Shown: piece after piece, positions 8,302 to 15,818 of the stretch
Layout: each line of letters begins with the position of its first letter
Position numbering within the stretch: position 1 is the stretch's first letter
NCBI RefSeq assembly: GCF_004341235.1
Contig: NZ_SLUP01000003.1
Coordinates: forward strand, 186,001-250,000
Direction of reading: 5' to 3'
DNA: 64,000 bases
Source of the DNA: Mariniflexile fucanivorans
Lineage (GTDB): Bacteria; Bacteroidota; Bacteroidia; Flavobacteriales; Flavobacteriaceae
Position numbers and translations under genes: made by a program
The notes under the pieces: generated by a model
Databases searched by the model: none
Seen by the model: the letters and a program-made list of their open reading frames with translations, nothing else
Told to the model about the DNA's origin: nothing

Positions 8302-9666
8302 TTAGCTTCCCAAAAAATCTTTATACCACTTGCCCGATGCTTTTACAATACGTTTTTGGGTTGAAAAATCGGTGTACACTAAACCAAAACGGGGGTGGTA
8401 GCCTTCTGCCCATTCAAAATTATCGGTAAAGGTCCACACAAAATAACCTGCTACGTTGAGTCCGTCTTTTTTGGCTTTATGCACTTGCTCTATGTGGTTT
8501 TGTAGATACTGTAAACGGTCTTCATCATGCACGTTGCCATCTAAAAGCACATCGGTGAAGGCAGCGCCATTTTCGGTGACGATTATTTTTTTAATGCCTT
8601 GGTACTGGTTAAAATGCTTGATCATGTTGTAAATGCTAGGTGGGTACACTTCCCAGTCCATGAGTGTTGTTTTTACACGCCGTTTGGAAGCTTTCACAAT
8701 TTTAGCTCTTAAATAAGGCACAAAATAGCTATGTTTTACCACTTCGCGGGTATAGTTTTGCACGCCAATAAAATCGAAATCAAATTGGGCATTCTCTAAA
8801 TCGTGTGGTTTTATATAGGCTTCTATGCGTTTTAAAACGGGTACATTTTTGGTGGGGTAGCCTAAACCTAATAAGGGTTCAATAAATAGTCTATTTAATA
8901 AGGCATTGGCTTTTTTGGCAGCCAACACATCTTTAGCCGAATTGCTATTAGGTGTTATTTGCGAACAGGAAAAGGTGCTGCCTATATGGGCATTTGGTAC
9001 AAGCTCCCGTAACACCTTACCGCCCATGGCTTGACATAAAACGGCATGGTGTACGGCGGGTAAAAAGTTTTTTAAGCCTTTGTTGCCTGGGGCATGCACG
9101 CCTAAAAAGTAGCCTGCACCGGTAAATACCATGGGTTCGTTTAGCACCATCCAGTTTTTTACACGGTCGCCAAAATGGGTGGCGCATACGTGGGCGTAGT
9201 TTTCAAACCAGTCTAGTACCTTTCTGTTTACCCAACCGCCTTGGTTTTGTAAGTTTTGAGGTAAATCCCAATGATAGAGCGTTACCCAAGGTGTGATACC
9301 ACATTGTAAACAGAAGTTAATCACCCGATTGTAAAAATTAATGCCTTCGGTACTCACAGTTCCCGTGCCATTTGGAAGGATGCGCGACCATGCCAATGAA
9401 AACCTAAAGTGTTTGATGTTCATGGATTTCATAAGTAGAATATCGTCTTCAAACTTATTATAGAAATCGCAGGCTATTTGCCCATGTTGGTTGTTAAAGG
9501 TATTCCCTTTTTTGGATGTGAAATGGTCCCAAATGGAAACGCCTTTATCGTGTACGCTGTGGGCACCTTCTATTTGATAAGCAGCCGTAGAGACTCCAAA
9601 TACAAAGTCTTTTCCGAAATCTTGAGGTTTTAAATGGAAAGGTTTTTGGGGATTGTTAAAATCCAT
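8302..9666 (-). CDS. GH1 family beta-glucosidase
   Basis: A 454-residue family 1 glycoside hydrolase. The N-terminal signature FVFGVSTAAYQIEGA is present. The acid/base glutamate is E177 in LNEPMVF, the nucleophile is E365 in VTENGAAF, and the aglycone region VWTFTDNFEWAEGY lies near the end. The start at the ATG of MDFNNPQKPF is chosen because the 34 codons upstream overlap the preceding gene and carry no homology. There is no signal peptide, so the enzyme is cytoplasmic and probably cleaves beta-glucosides or related disaccharides. It is the last gene of a tight set with a glycosyltransferase and an LpxH-like phosphoesterase. Confidence 0.93.
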   Translation of the reverse strand: MDFNNPQKPFHLKPQDFGKDFVFGVSTAAYQIEGAHSVHDKGVSIWDHFTSKKGNTFNNQHGQIACDFYNKFEDDILLMKSMNIKHFRFSLAWSRILPNGTGTVSTEGINFYNRVINFCLQCGITPWVTLYHWDLPQNLQNQGGWVNRKVLDWFENYAHVCATHFGDRVKNWMVLNEPMVFTGAGYFLGVHAPGNKGLKNFLPAVHHAVLCQAMGGKVLRELVPNAHIGSTFSCSQITPNSNSAKDVLAAKKANALLNRLFIEPLLGLGYPTKNVPVLKRIEAYIKPHDLENAQFDFDFIGVQNYTREVVKHSYFVPYLRAKIVKASKRRVKTTLMDWEVYPPSIYNMIKHFNQYQGIKKIIVTENGAAFTDVLLDGNVHDEDRLQYLQNHIEQVHKAKKDGLNVAGYFVWTFTDNFEWAEGYHPRFGLVYTDFSTQKRIVKASGKWYKDFLGS

Positions 9667-9680
9667 AGATTGATTTTGTA

Positions 9681-10673
9681 TTATAGATTTTCTTGTAATA
9701 AAGTGTCTATAATGTGTTCGGTGATATCGGGGTAATTTACTTCTACAAGGGTATCGGTTTCTACCCAATTCATGATATCTTTTATATATTTTTTTTTCAG
9801 TGACTTTATTACAGGCACACCCATTTCTTTTAATGCCTCCACATTACATTGCTGCTCATACTGCCCTTTCATGGGGATTACCATCAGCTTTTTTTTCATA
9901 AATAAGGCTTCGGCAGGGGTTTCAAAACCACCACCACACAAAATACCTTTACTGGTTGCCATACTTTTTACAAAAGCATCGTTGGTTATGGGTTGCACGG
10001 TTATGTTTTTATGAGTAACTACTTTTTTGTTATGCTTAGAAAACACTTCCCATGTTACTTCTTTTATTTTAGAAAGTATGCTTAGTATTTTTTCATCATC
10101 ATATGATGGCAAATACACCGTATAATGGTCACCATCTTCGCATACGGCATTTCGAATGTCTTGCCTTATAACGGGTGTAAATACATCCTCTTGATAGGCT
10201 TTAAAATGAAACCCATAGTGCTTGGTTGTGGGTGCGTATTTTTTAAGAATCAGTTTTCCTAAAGCGTCTTTCTTTTTAGGCTTTGGTGCATTTGAAGCTA
10301 GAACAGCCGATTGATGACTTAAACTGATGCAGGGTTTCTTTTTTAGTTTGCACGCCCAAGCTGAAACGGGCTCGAAATCGTTGATTACCAAATCGTATTT
10401 TTCAACAGGAAGCGTGTTAATTTCTTTATGGAGACGCATGCTTTTTGCCTTGAAATAGGTTTTCCAAAAATCGACACCGCCTTTTTTTCCAAATACAAAA
10501 CTCAACCCTTTTAATTGGTAGGTTATGGGGTATGGTATGTTAATATCGGCTTCGGTGCCACTAACTAAAATATCTAGTTCTATATCTTTTTTTTGAAGGA
10601 TGGGAATAATATCGCGGGCACGACTTAAGTGTCCGTTGCCCGTGCCTTGAATCGCATAAAGTACTTTCTTCAT
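9681..10673 (-). CDS. GT28-like glycosyltransferase
   Basis: A 330-residue GT-B fold protein. The N-terminal Gly-rich loop YAIQGTGNGHLSRARDI (residues 6-22) is the acceptor-side loop of MurG-like and MJ1255-like glycosyltransferases. The C-terminal half holds the nucleotide-sugar motif GGGFETPAEALF with KGQYEQQCNVEAL, equivalent to the GGxxT..E..Q pattern. No membrane segment is seen, so it is cytosolic or peripheral. Its start codon lies one base after the stop of the phosphoesterase, and the GH1 start lies 14 nt after its own stop, so the three form an operon. Donor and acceptor are unknown. Confidence 0.82.
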   Translation of the reverse strand: MKKVLYAIQGTGNGHLSRARDIIPILQKKDIELDILVSGTEADINIPYPITYQLKGLSFVFGKKGGVDFWKTYFKAKSMRLHKEINTLPVEKYDLVINDFEPVSAWACKLKKKPCISLSHQSAVLASNAPKPKKKDALGKLILKKYAPTTKHYGFHFKAYQEDVFTPVIRQDIRNAVCEDGDHYTVYLPSYDDEKILSILSKIKEVTWEVFSKHNKKVVTHKNITVQPITNDAFVKSMATSKGILCGGGFETPAEALFMKKKLMVIPMKGQYEQQCNVEALKEMGVPVIKSLKKKYIKDIMNWVETDTLVEVNYPDITEHIIDTLLQENL

Positions 10674-10674
10674 A

Positions 10675-11547
10675 CTACTTAATTTGATTTACTTTGGGGT
10701 GTTTCATAACTGGCTGAAACTCTTTCATCATGTTTTGGAAAAGTACTTTGGTTTCTAGCACGTCTTCATCCTCCGTATCTACGTCATTATTGGTTTCAAC
10801 CAAAAAGTTGTCCCTATAACTAAATAGGTGCCAAGTGCCTTCATAATACTCTAAAGCGGTTAAGTTTTCTACCCAATCGCCCGAATTCAAATATATCACC
10901 TCCCCTTTTTCGGTTTCAATACGTTTTATTTCTGGTTGGTGAATGTGTCCGCAAATCACATAATCGTATTCGTTTTCAATAGCAATATCTGAGGCTATTT
11001 TTTCGAAGTTATTGATAAACTTTACGGCAGACTTGACGCTGTTCTTTATCTTTTTGGACATCGAAATAGGCCCTTTACCAAATTTGGAAGCAAAGAAGTT
11101 TATGGCACTGTTTAGTAGAATGAGCGAATCATAACCCACGGCACCCAGTTTTGCAATCCATTTGGAGTGTTGCATGGTCACATCGAACACATCGCCATGA
11201 AATATCCATGTTTTTTTGCCATCAACCGTTAATAGTTCTTTATTTGAAATACTGAAACTTCCCATTTGAAAGCCTACAAATTTGCGGAGCATCTCGTCGT
11301 GGTTCCCTGTTACATAGTTTACTTGTACTCCATTTGATATCCAAGTGGTGATGAGTTTAATTATTTTCATGTGCGACTTGGGCCAGTAGCGTTTACTAAA
11401 TTGCCAAACATCGATGATATCGCCATTTAAAATAACCCGTTCGGGTTTTATCGATTTTAAGTATTTATGAAGTTCTTTAGCACGACAACCATAGGTTCCC
11501 AAATGCACATCAGAAATCACAACAATATCTACAGCGCGTTTTTTCAT
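10675..11547 (-). CDS. UDP-2,3-diacylglucosamine diphosphatase-like metallophosphoesterase
   Basis: A 290-residue calcineurin-like phosphoesterase carrying the five metal-binding motifs: ISDVHLGTYGC, LNGDIIDVW, TGNHDEML, a His in the IFHGDVFD stretch, and CGHIHQPE. The YGCRAKELHKYL segment and the overall length match the LpxH-like group that hydrolyses UDP-2,3-diacylglucosamine in lipid A synthesis. LpxH-like paralogues of unknown substrate are frequent in Bacteroidota. The start is the only ATG before the first motif. It is first in an operon with a glycosyltransferase and a GH1 enzyme, which hints at glycolipid metabolism. Confidence 0.82.
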   Translation of the reverse strand: MKKRAVDIVVISDVHLGTYGCRAKELHKYLKSIKPERVILNGDIIDVWQFSKRYWPKSHMKIIKLITTWISNGVQVNYVTGNHDEMLRKFVGFQMGSFSISNKELLTVDGKKTWIFHGDVFDVTMQHSKWIAKLGAVGYDSLILLNSAINFFASKFGKGPISMSKKIKNSVKSAVKFINNFEKIASDIAIENEYDYVICGHIHQPEIKRIETEKGEVIYLNSGDWVENLTALEYYEGTWHLFSYRDNFLVETNNDVDTEDEDVLETKVLFQNMMKEFQPVMKHPKVNQIK

Positions 11548-12069
11548 GTGCTTGCTATTGAAATTTGTTTTTTAATATTAAGTTTTAGAGAGGAAGTAAA
11601 CCTACTTACACACCAAGTAGATATGGTTTTTATTGCTAGTGTAGCTAAATCGTTTAAGATTATAAGCATATGGTATTTTAAAAATACAAAGTTGTAGTAT
11701 TAGCTTCAATAGCAGGTTACTAAAGTATTAAGAAGGTGTTAAGGTTTTAATAGCGTATAGCTTGTTGCTCATTTGGTTTTGCTTTGCTGCCCTTATAAAA
11801 GAAGCTAAACGAAGTAATATGAGTTTAGCCTAAAAAAACTCGTTTTGAACATAAATAAACTACCTCAGGGCAAGCCCATGAGGTATTAAATTCCACAAAA
11901 AAAGGAAATTCCAAATTCCATAACTCAAAAGACGAGGCAAGCCTCGGGGCAATGATCCCTAAAAAATCAAATAAAAGCAGGATCTTTTAAAGTTAAAATA
12001 CTGATGATAAAAGAATAATATAGAAATTTTTACGATTTAACTTTCATTGTTAGCGATGGCTGTTTTACT
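11548..12069. other. 522-bp gene-free region with two hairpin repeats
   Basis: The right part has two compact hairpins: tacctcagggc / gcccatgaggta at 11861-11885, and cgaggc-aa-gcctcg at 11933-11946. An A/T-rich stretch with ggaaattcc palindromes separates them. The left part should contain the promoter of the phosphoesterase operon, which could not be pinned down. No coding frame with family resemblance was seen. Confidence 0.55.
11861..11946. repeat. Paired hairpin element
   Basis: Two GC-rich stem-loops (tacctcaggg...catgaggta and cgaggcaagcctcg) stand out in an AT-rich gap. Both carry a gaggcaagcc/gggcaagccc core, as if derived from one another. They may be a remnant of a dispersed palindromic repeat, or act in transcription termination for the DUF1275 gene on the minus strand. 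Confidence 0.5.
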
Positions 12070-12840
12070 TTAAATATGACTTAAGCTATTTTTTCTATGT
12101 TTATGTTTCCTTTTGTGTTTATATTTTCTTTTTGCTAAGATGAGTTTGAATCTAAAATCGTCAAAGAACAAACTTGCTAATAAAATTAGGGATGCAAAAA
12201 CAAGGGTATTCAATTTGAAGTTCATTCTTGAGTAAATAAATCCTCCAACAATACCTCCCATAAAAAAGAAGCAAATAATAAAGACGCGTAGTTTTATAGT
12301 GGATTTAATTTTTTCGACATGGGGGTGCGTTTTAGGAAAAAACAGTTGTGATAGTTCAATACCTAAATCGGTAAACAAGCCCGTAAGGTGTGTAGTTCTT
12401 ACAACAGCATTCGAAATTTTTGTAACAAGCGAGTTTTGAAGTCCCATGGCAAAAAGAAGGGCACACACAATAAAGTCTGGATATTTTATTTCCAATACAT
12501 CACTAAAAACAGCTATGGTTATCAAAATAAAACATTCCATAAGTGTTGGAATTACAAATACATTAAGCTTTTTGCTTTCTCTATACCTCTCAATTAGAAA
12601 GCTTGACAAAAAAGAACCAAAGAGAAATGAAAATATATAGAGAAAATAGACGGTTCCTTTCCAAAATTCGAAATTAGCAACATCACTAATAAATAAAGCA
12701 AAATGACCCGTTACATTGGTTGTTAATTGTTGAAAAGCCAAAAATCCTGTTACATTTACAATTCCTGCTACAAAGGACAAAATAGTGGCAATACGTAAAT
12801 TGTGCTTTAATGTTCTACTTCTACCTTGATGTCTAAACAT
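12070..12840 (-). CDS. YoaK/DUF1275 family membrane protein
   Basis: A 256-residue protein with about six hydrophobic segments and the DUF1275 signatures AGIVNVTGFLAFQQLTTNVT near residues 20-40 and FAMGLQNSLVTKISNAVVRT (about 131-150), followed by THLTGLFTDLGIEL. The family is distantly related to SLC26-like transporters, but no substrate is established. The C-terminus ends in a very basic Lys/His-rich tail (KRKYKHKRKHKHRK), unusual in the family and likely cytoplasmic. It is monocistronic. Confidence 0.85.
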   Translation of the reverse strand: MFRHQGRSRTLKHNLRIATILSFVAGIVNVTGFLAFQQLTTNVTGHFALFISDVANFEFWKGTVYFLYIFSFLFGSFLSSFLIERYRESKKLNVFVIPTLMECFILITIAVFSDVLEIKYPDFIVCALLFAMGLQNSLVTKISNAVVRTTHLTGLFTDLGIELSQLFFPKTHPHVEKIKSTIKLRVFIICFFFMGGIVGGFIYSRMNFKLNTLVFASLILLASLFFDDFRFKLILAKRKYKHKRKHKHRKNSLSHI

Positions 12841-12999
12841 TTATTATTCAATTTTTCGACTGATATACTATGTACTTTTATAAGTAACATTTTTTGTGTG
12901 ACGTGTTTTTCCGAAGTAAATAGAAATCCAAAAACAAACATGTACTTTAATGATAAGAACACGTACTACTTCATATAATATATTCAGAATTATTCAAAC

Positions 13000-14631
13000 T
13001 TAAAATTCGCCTTGTATTAAAGGCCATTGGTCATATTTCCTATCAAGTACTGTTTTATCTACCTGTTTAATAACCCATGTATCTTCTGGTGCAAGCACGT
13101 CGTAATTAATTAATGCCCCTCCAGGAAATTGGAAATGTGTTTTTAACCTTTCCGTAGAAGGATTTGCCTTCTCCAAATTTTGCAATAGTTGCTCCGGATT
13201 TTCATTCTCGAACATAGCAAGTATCCCTAGATTATGAGTAGAAAAAACGGCCATGTACACATTGTTGCCACCCTTAAAAATAGACCAAGTATTACTTTTA
13301 ATAACAGGCTGTTGCCCTTTTGGAATGGAAACGGCACCCGCAGCACAAGCAAAGTTCCTATAAACCCCTGTATTATTCCACGCCATAAAATCTGTTCCTG
13401 GACCCGACAGATGGAAGGTTTCCTCTAGGTTTTTAGCATCGTCATTAATAAAAAGCGTAATGGGTCTAGCTACTATTTCCGATTTTTTTCCACGGTTTGC
13501 ACCACCTGCAGAAAGCAAATAATTTTTACCAGCTGCATATATTTCTGGGCAAGCCTTTTTACCATGTCCTAATTTTACAAAATAGCCGTTGCCTTTTTTA
13601 AATAAAAGCTGGGTAATTTCATCTGCTGGACGGTATGGCATACAAGCCCCTATTAGGGCATGAGGCTCTCCATGTGATATATCGAAATTTGATTTGGTTC
13701 CTGGTAAAAAACTCATCCACGCCTTCATAAAAACAGTATGGTAGCCCGTCGTTAATTTATGCCAATTAGCCCTATCATACCGCCTTCTCATGGGAGGGAA
13801 ATATTTATAATTATAACTTCCAATAGCATAACAAAAGTTCATATAATCTAATATATCTCGAGCATCTTTTCTAATAGGTTCTGAAGCATAAGCCTCTAGA
13901 TTCAATAAAGCGGTAATGGTGTACCCCACATAAGGCATGGAATTAAATTCATGAAGCCCATTTGTTTTTATCTCTTGTAAAAACTCTATTAATTTCGATT
14001 CCATCTCGTTATTGATGTTGTCATATTTAGGATCTTTGTTACCATGAAGTGCCAACCATCTATTTTTAAGGTAACGAGAGCCCTCGGTCATCAATATATG
14101 ATTTTCAGTTTCAGGAAATAACCCTAACGTTTTTGGGGCCGTATTCCTGAATTTATAACCTTCTTCAACTAACAAGACGTTTAATAAATGCGCTACCGTT
14201 TCTTTGTACAATAATTCAGGCTTATCTCCAAACTGCCATAAAATAGAAGTAAGTACAGTAGCTGTGAAATCGTAATCTCCAAGTTTATTAAGCGTCCACG
14301 ATGAGCCAGAAACGCCCCATGGTTCCATACCCATAATCACTTGGTTAATTTCTTTGACGTTTGTTTTTGAATGAAGCTGTGCTAATAAAATACGAGGATT
14401 ATCTACCTTGCCCTTTTTTGGACCATATTGCACCGATTTTTTAGACCATAATGCCACCATAGAGTCATAGAACTGTGATTCTGTATTCCAAACAATACGG
14501 CGTTCGTGGGGAACAGCAATATTTCCATGATTTAGTAGTTTCTTCTTGCCATTTTGCGAATTACAAAAAATAACGACTACTAATAATGTGAGAGCTACTA
14601 CGACTATCCGTTTTATTTTTCTATGTTTCAT
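13000..14631 (-). CDS. Large secreted or membrane-anchored protein, possible polysaccharide-active
   Basis: A 543-residue protein with one N-terminal hydrophobic anchor (about residues 9-24, IVVVALTLLVVVIF). The first ~330 residues are helical and rich in aromatic residues (ILWQFGDKPELLYKETVAHL, MPYVGYTITALLNLEAYASE), like an alpha/alpha toroid. The final ~200 look beta-rich (GKNYLLSAGGANRG, ARPITLFINDD, WSIFKGGNNVYMAVF). This two-part layout recalls polysaccharide lyases and heparinase-like enzymes, with YDRANWHKLTTGYH and SHGEPHA as candidate active-site segments. I do not recognise the family with certainty, and catalysis is not shown. It is monocistronic and divergent from the ribB leader. 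Confidence 0.45.
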   Translation of the reverse strand: MKHRKIKRIVVVALTLLVVVIFCNSQNGKKKLLNHGNIAVPHERRIVWNTESQFYDSMVALWSKKSVQYGPKKGKVDNPRILLAQLHSKTNVKEINQVIMGMEPWGVSGSSWTLNKLGDYDFTATVLTSILWQFGDKPELLYKETVAHLLNVLLVEEGYKFRNTAPKTLGLFPETENHILMTEGSRYLKNRWLALHGNKDPKYDNINNEMESKLIEFLQEIKTNGLHEFNSMPYVGYTITALLNLEAYASEPIRKDARDILDYMNFCYAIGSYNYKYFPPMRRRYDRANWHKLTTGYHTVFMKAWMSFLPGTKSNFDISHGEPHALIGACMPYRPADEITQLLFKKGNGYFVKLGHGKKACPEIYAAGKNYLLSAGGANRGKKSEIVARPITLFINDDAKNLEETFHLSGPGTDFMAWNNTGVYRNFACAAGAVSIPKGQQPVIKSNTWSIFKGGNNVYMAVFSTHNLGILAMFENENPEQLLQNLEKANPSTERLKTHFQFPGGALINYDVLAPEDTWVIKQVDKTVLDRKYDQWPLIQGEF

Positions 14632-14862
14632 TTTTTTTAATATATCCTGATTCTTTTACTACATCAAAGATAGATATTTGAACGAATTCATATTACTAAG
14701 ACCACTATTAAAATTCACTAGTTATACTTTCCTCCTTTAAATATAGATGTAGGCATCTCCTATTTGGCATCGCATCATTTTTATTATAAATTATGAATGG
14801 ATTGTTATAGAAAAATCACATTCTTAACATACCAAATGAATGGATTCTAAAAAAATATTCTG

Positions 14863-14870
14863 TAATTTTG
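14863..14870 (+). promoter_or_regulatory. Bacteroidota-type -7 box (TAATTTTG) for ribB
   Basis: TAATTTTG fits the TAnnTTTG -7 consensus of the Bacteroidota primary sigma factor. It lies 10 bases before the first riboswitch stem, the spacing expected if transcription begins at the switch. No clear -33 TTTG element was found. Confidence 0.6.
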
Positions 14871-14880
14871 AAAAATATTT

Positions 14881-14992
14881 TCTTCAGGGCAGGGCGTAAT
14901 TCCCTACCGGCGGTAAAAGTCCGCGACTCCTTGAAAAAGGACTGATTTGGTGAAACTCCAAAACCGACAGTTAAAGTCTGGATGAGAGAAGA
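14881..14992 (+). ncRNA. FMN riboswitch (RFN element)
   Basis: The conserved RFN blocks appear in order: agggcagggcg, ttccctaccggcggt, agtccgcga, a variable stem (ctccttgaaaaaggac), gatttggtgaaactcc, aaaccgacagt, and agtctggatgagagaaga. The closing P1 stem pairs tcttc (14881-14885) with gaaga (14988-14992). FMN binding normally lowers expression of the downstream riboflavin gene, here ribB. No U-tract terminator is evident before the start codon, so control is probably at translation. Confidence 0.96.
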
Positions 14993-15099
14993 AAAAAGTT
15001 ATCACCCAAATTATGCGATTGATATAAATCAGTTGCGTATTATGCTGTTGTATACTTTGCTCAGAAGAATTAATCTTAATAATTTAAAAAGTAGCAAAG

Positions 15100-15768
15100 A
15101 TGAATATATTAAATGAATTTGGAAAAGACAGCGTAGAAAGAGTAAAGAATGCTGTTAAAAAATTACAAGATGGTTATGGAATTTTACTCGTAGATGATGA
15201 AAATCGAGAAAATGAAGGTGATATTATTTTTTCTGCAGAGAAAATGACAGAAAAAGACATGGCTTTAATGATTAGAGAATGTAGCGGAATAGTGTGTCTA
15301 TGTTTGAAAGATAAAAAATGTAAAAGCCTTGATTTAAAACCTATGGTTAATGATAATACAAGTAAGAACCAAACCGCATTTACTATTTCAATTGAGGCAA
15401 AAAAAGGAGTAACAACAGGTGTTTCTGCAAAGGATAGAATAACAACAATAAAAACCGCAATTTCTCACAAGGCAATACCTGAAGACTTATCGCATCCAGG
15501 ACACGTATTTCCTTTATTGGCAAAAGAAAATGGCGTATTCGATAGACGAGGACATACCGAAGGAAGTGTTGATTTAATGAAAATAGCAGGCTTAGGGGAA
15601 TATGCTGTTTTATGCGAATTGACAAATGTTGACGGAACCATGTCTAGACTTCCCGAAATTTGTGATTTTGCAAATAAACAAAATATGACGGTTGTTTCAA
15701 TTGAAGACATTTATCAATATAGAATGATTACTGAAAAAAATAAGGAAAAACTTGAAATGATTAGCTAA
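15100..15768 (+). CDS. ribB: 3,4-dihydroxy-2-butanone-4-phosphate synthase
   Basis: A 222-residue RibB, close to the ~217 residues of single-domain enzymes and not fused to RibA. It converts ribulose 5-phosphate to formate and 3,4-dihydroxy-2-butanone 4-phosphate for riboflavin synthesis. Diagnostic segments are [17 protein letters not shown] (metal-binding acidic loop, about residues 30-46), [12 protein letters not shown] (about 107-118) and HPGHVFPL followed by [17 protein letters not shown] (metal His and substrate loop). The FMN riboswitch in its leader confirms the call and shows feedback control by flavin. It is a single-gene unit, since the next gene is convergent. Confidence 0.96.
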   Translation: MNILNEFGKDSVERVKNAVKKLQDGYGILLVDDENRENEGDIIFSAEKMTEKDMALMIRECSGIVCLCLKDKKCKSLDLKPMVNDNTSKNQTAFTISIEAKKGVTTGVSAKDRITTIKTAISHKAIPEDLSHPGHVFPLLAKENGVFDRRGHTEGSVDLMKIAGLGEYAVLCELTNVDGTMSRLPEICDFANKQNMTVVSIEDIYQYRMITEKNKEKLEMIS

Positions 15769-15818
15769 TAAAACGCATCAATCGCATTCAAAATAACCAT
15801 TACTAGAGTTCGAACTGT

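Larger units (their letters stand above)
14632..15099. other. 468-bp region: divergent promoters, FMN riboswitch and ribB leader
   Basis: The left ~230 bp should hold the promoter of the minus-strand secreted protein. The right half has a -7 box, the FMN riboswitch and a ~105-nt spacer before ribB. The spacer contains an imperfect hairpin (gcgattgat / atcagttgc around 15016-15039) that may serve as the switching stem. No small gene is seen. Confidence 0.6.

Noticed and set aside
9667-9768. Longer N-terminus for the GH1 protein (34 extra codons)
   Set aside because: The extension overlaps the end of the glycosyltransferase gene and has no GH1 similarity; the family start is MDFNNPQ.
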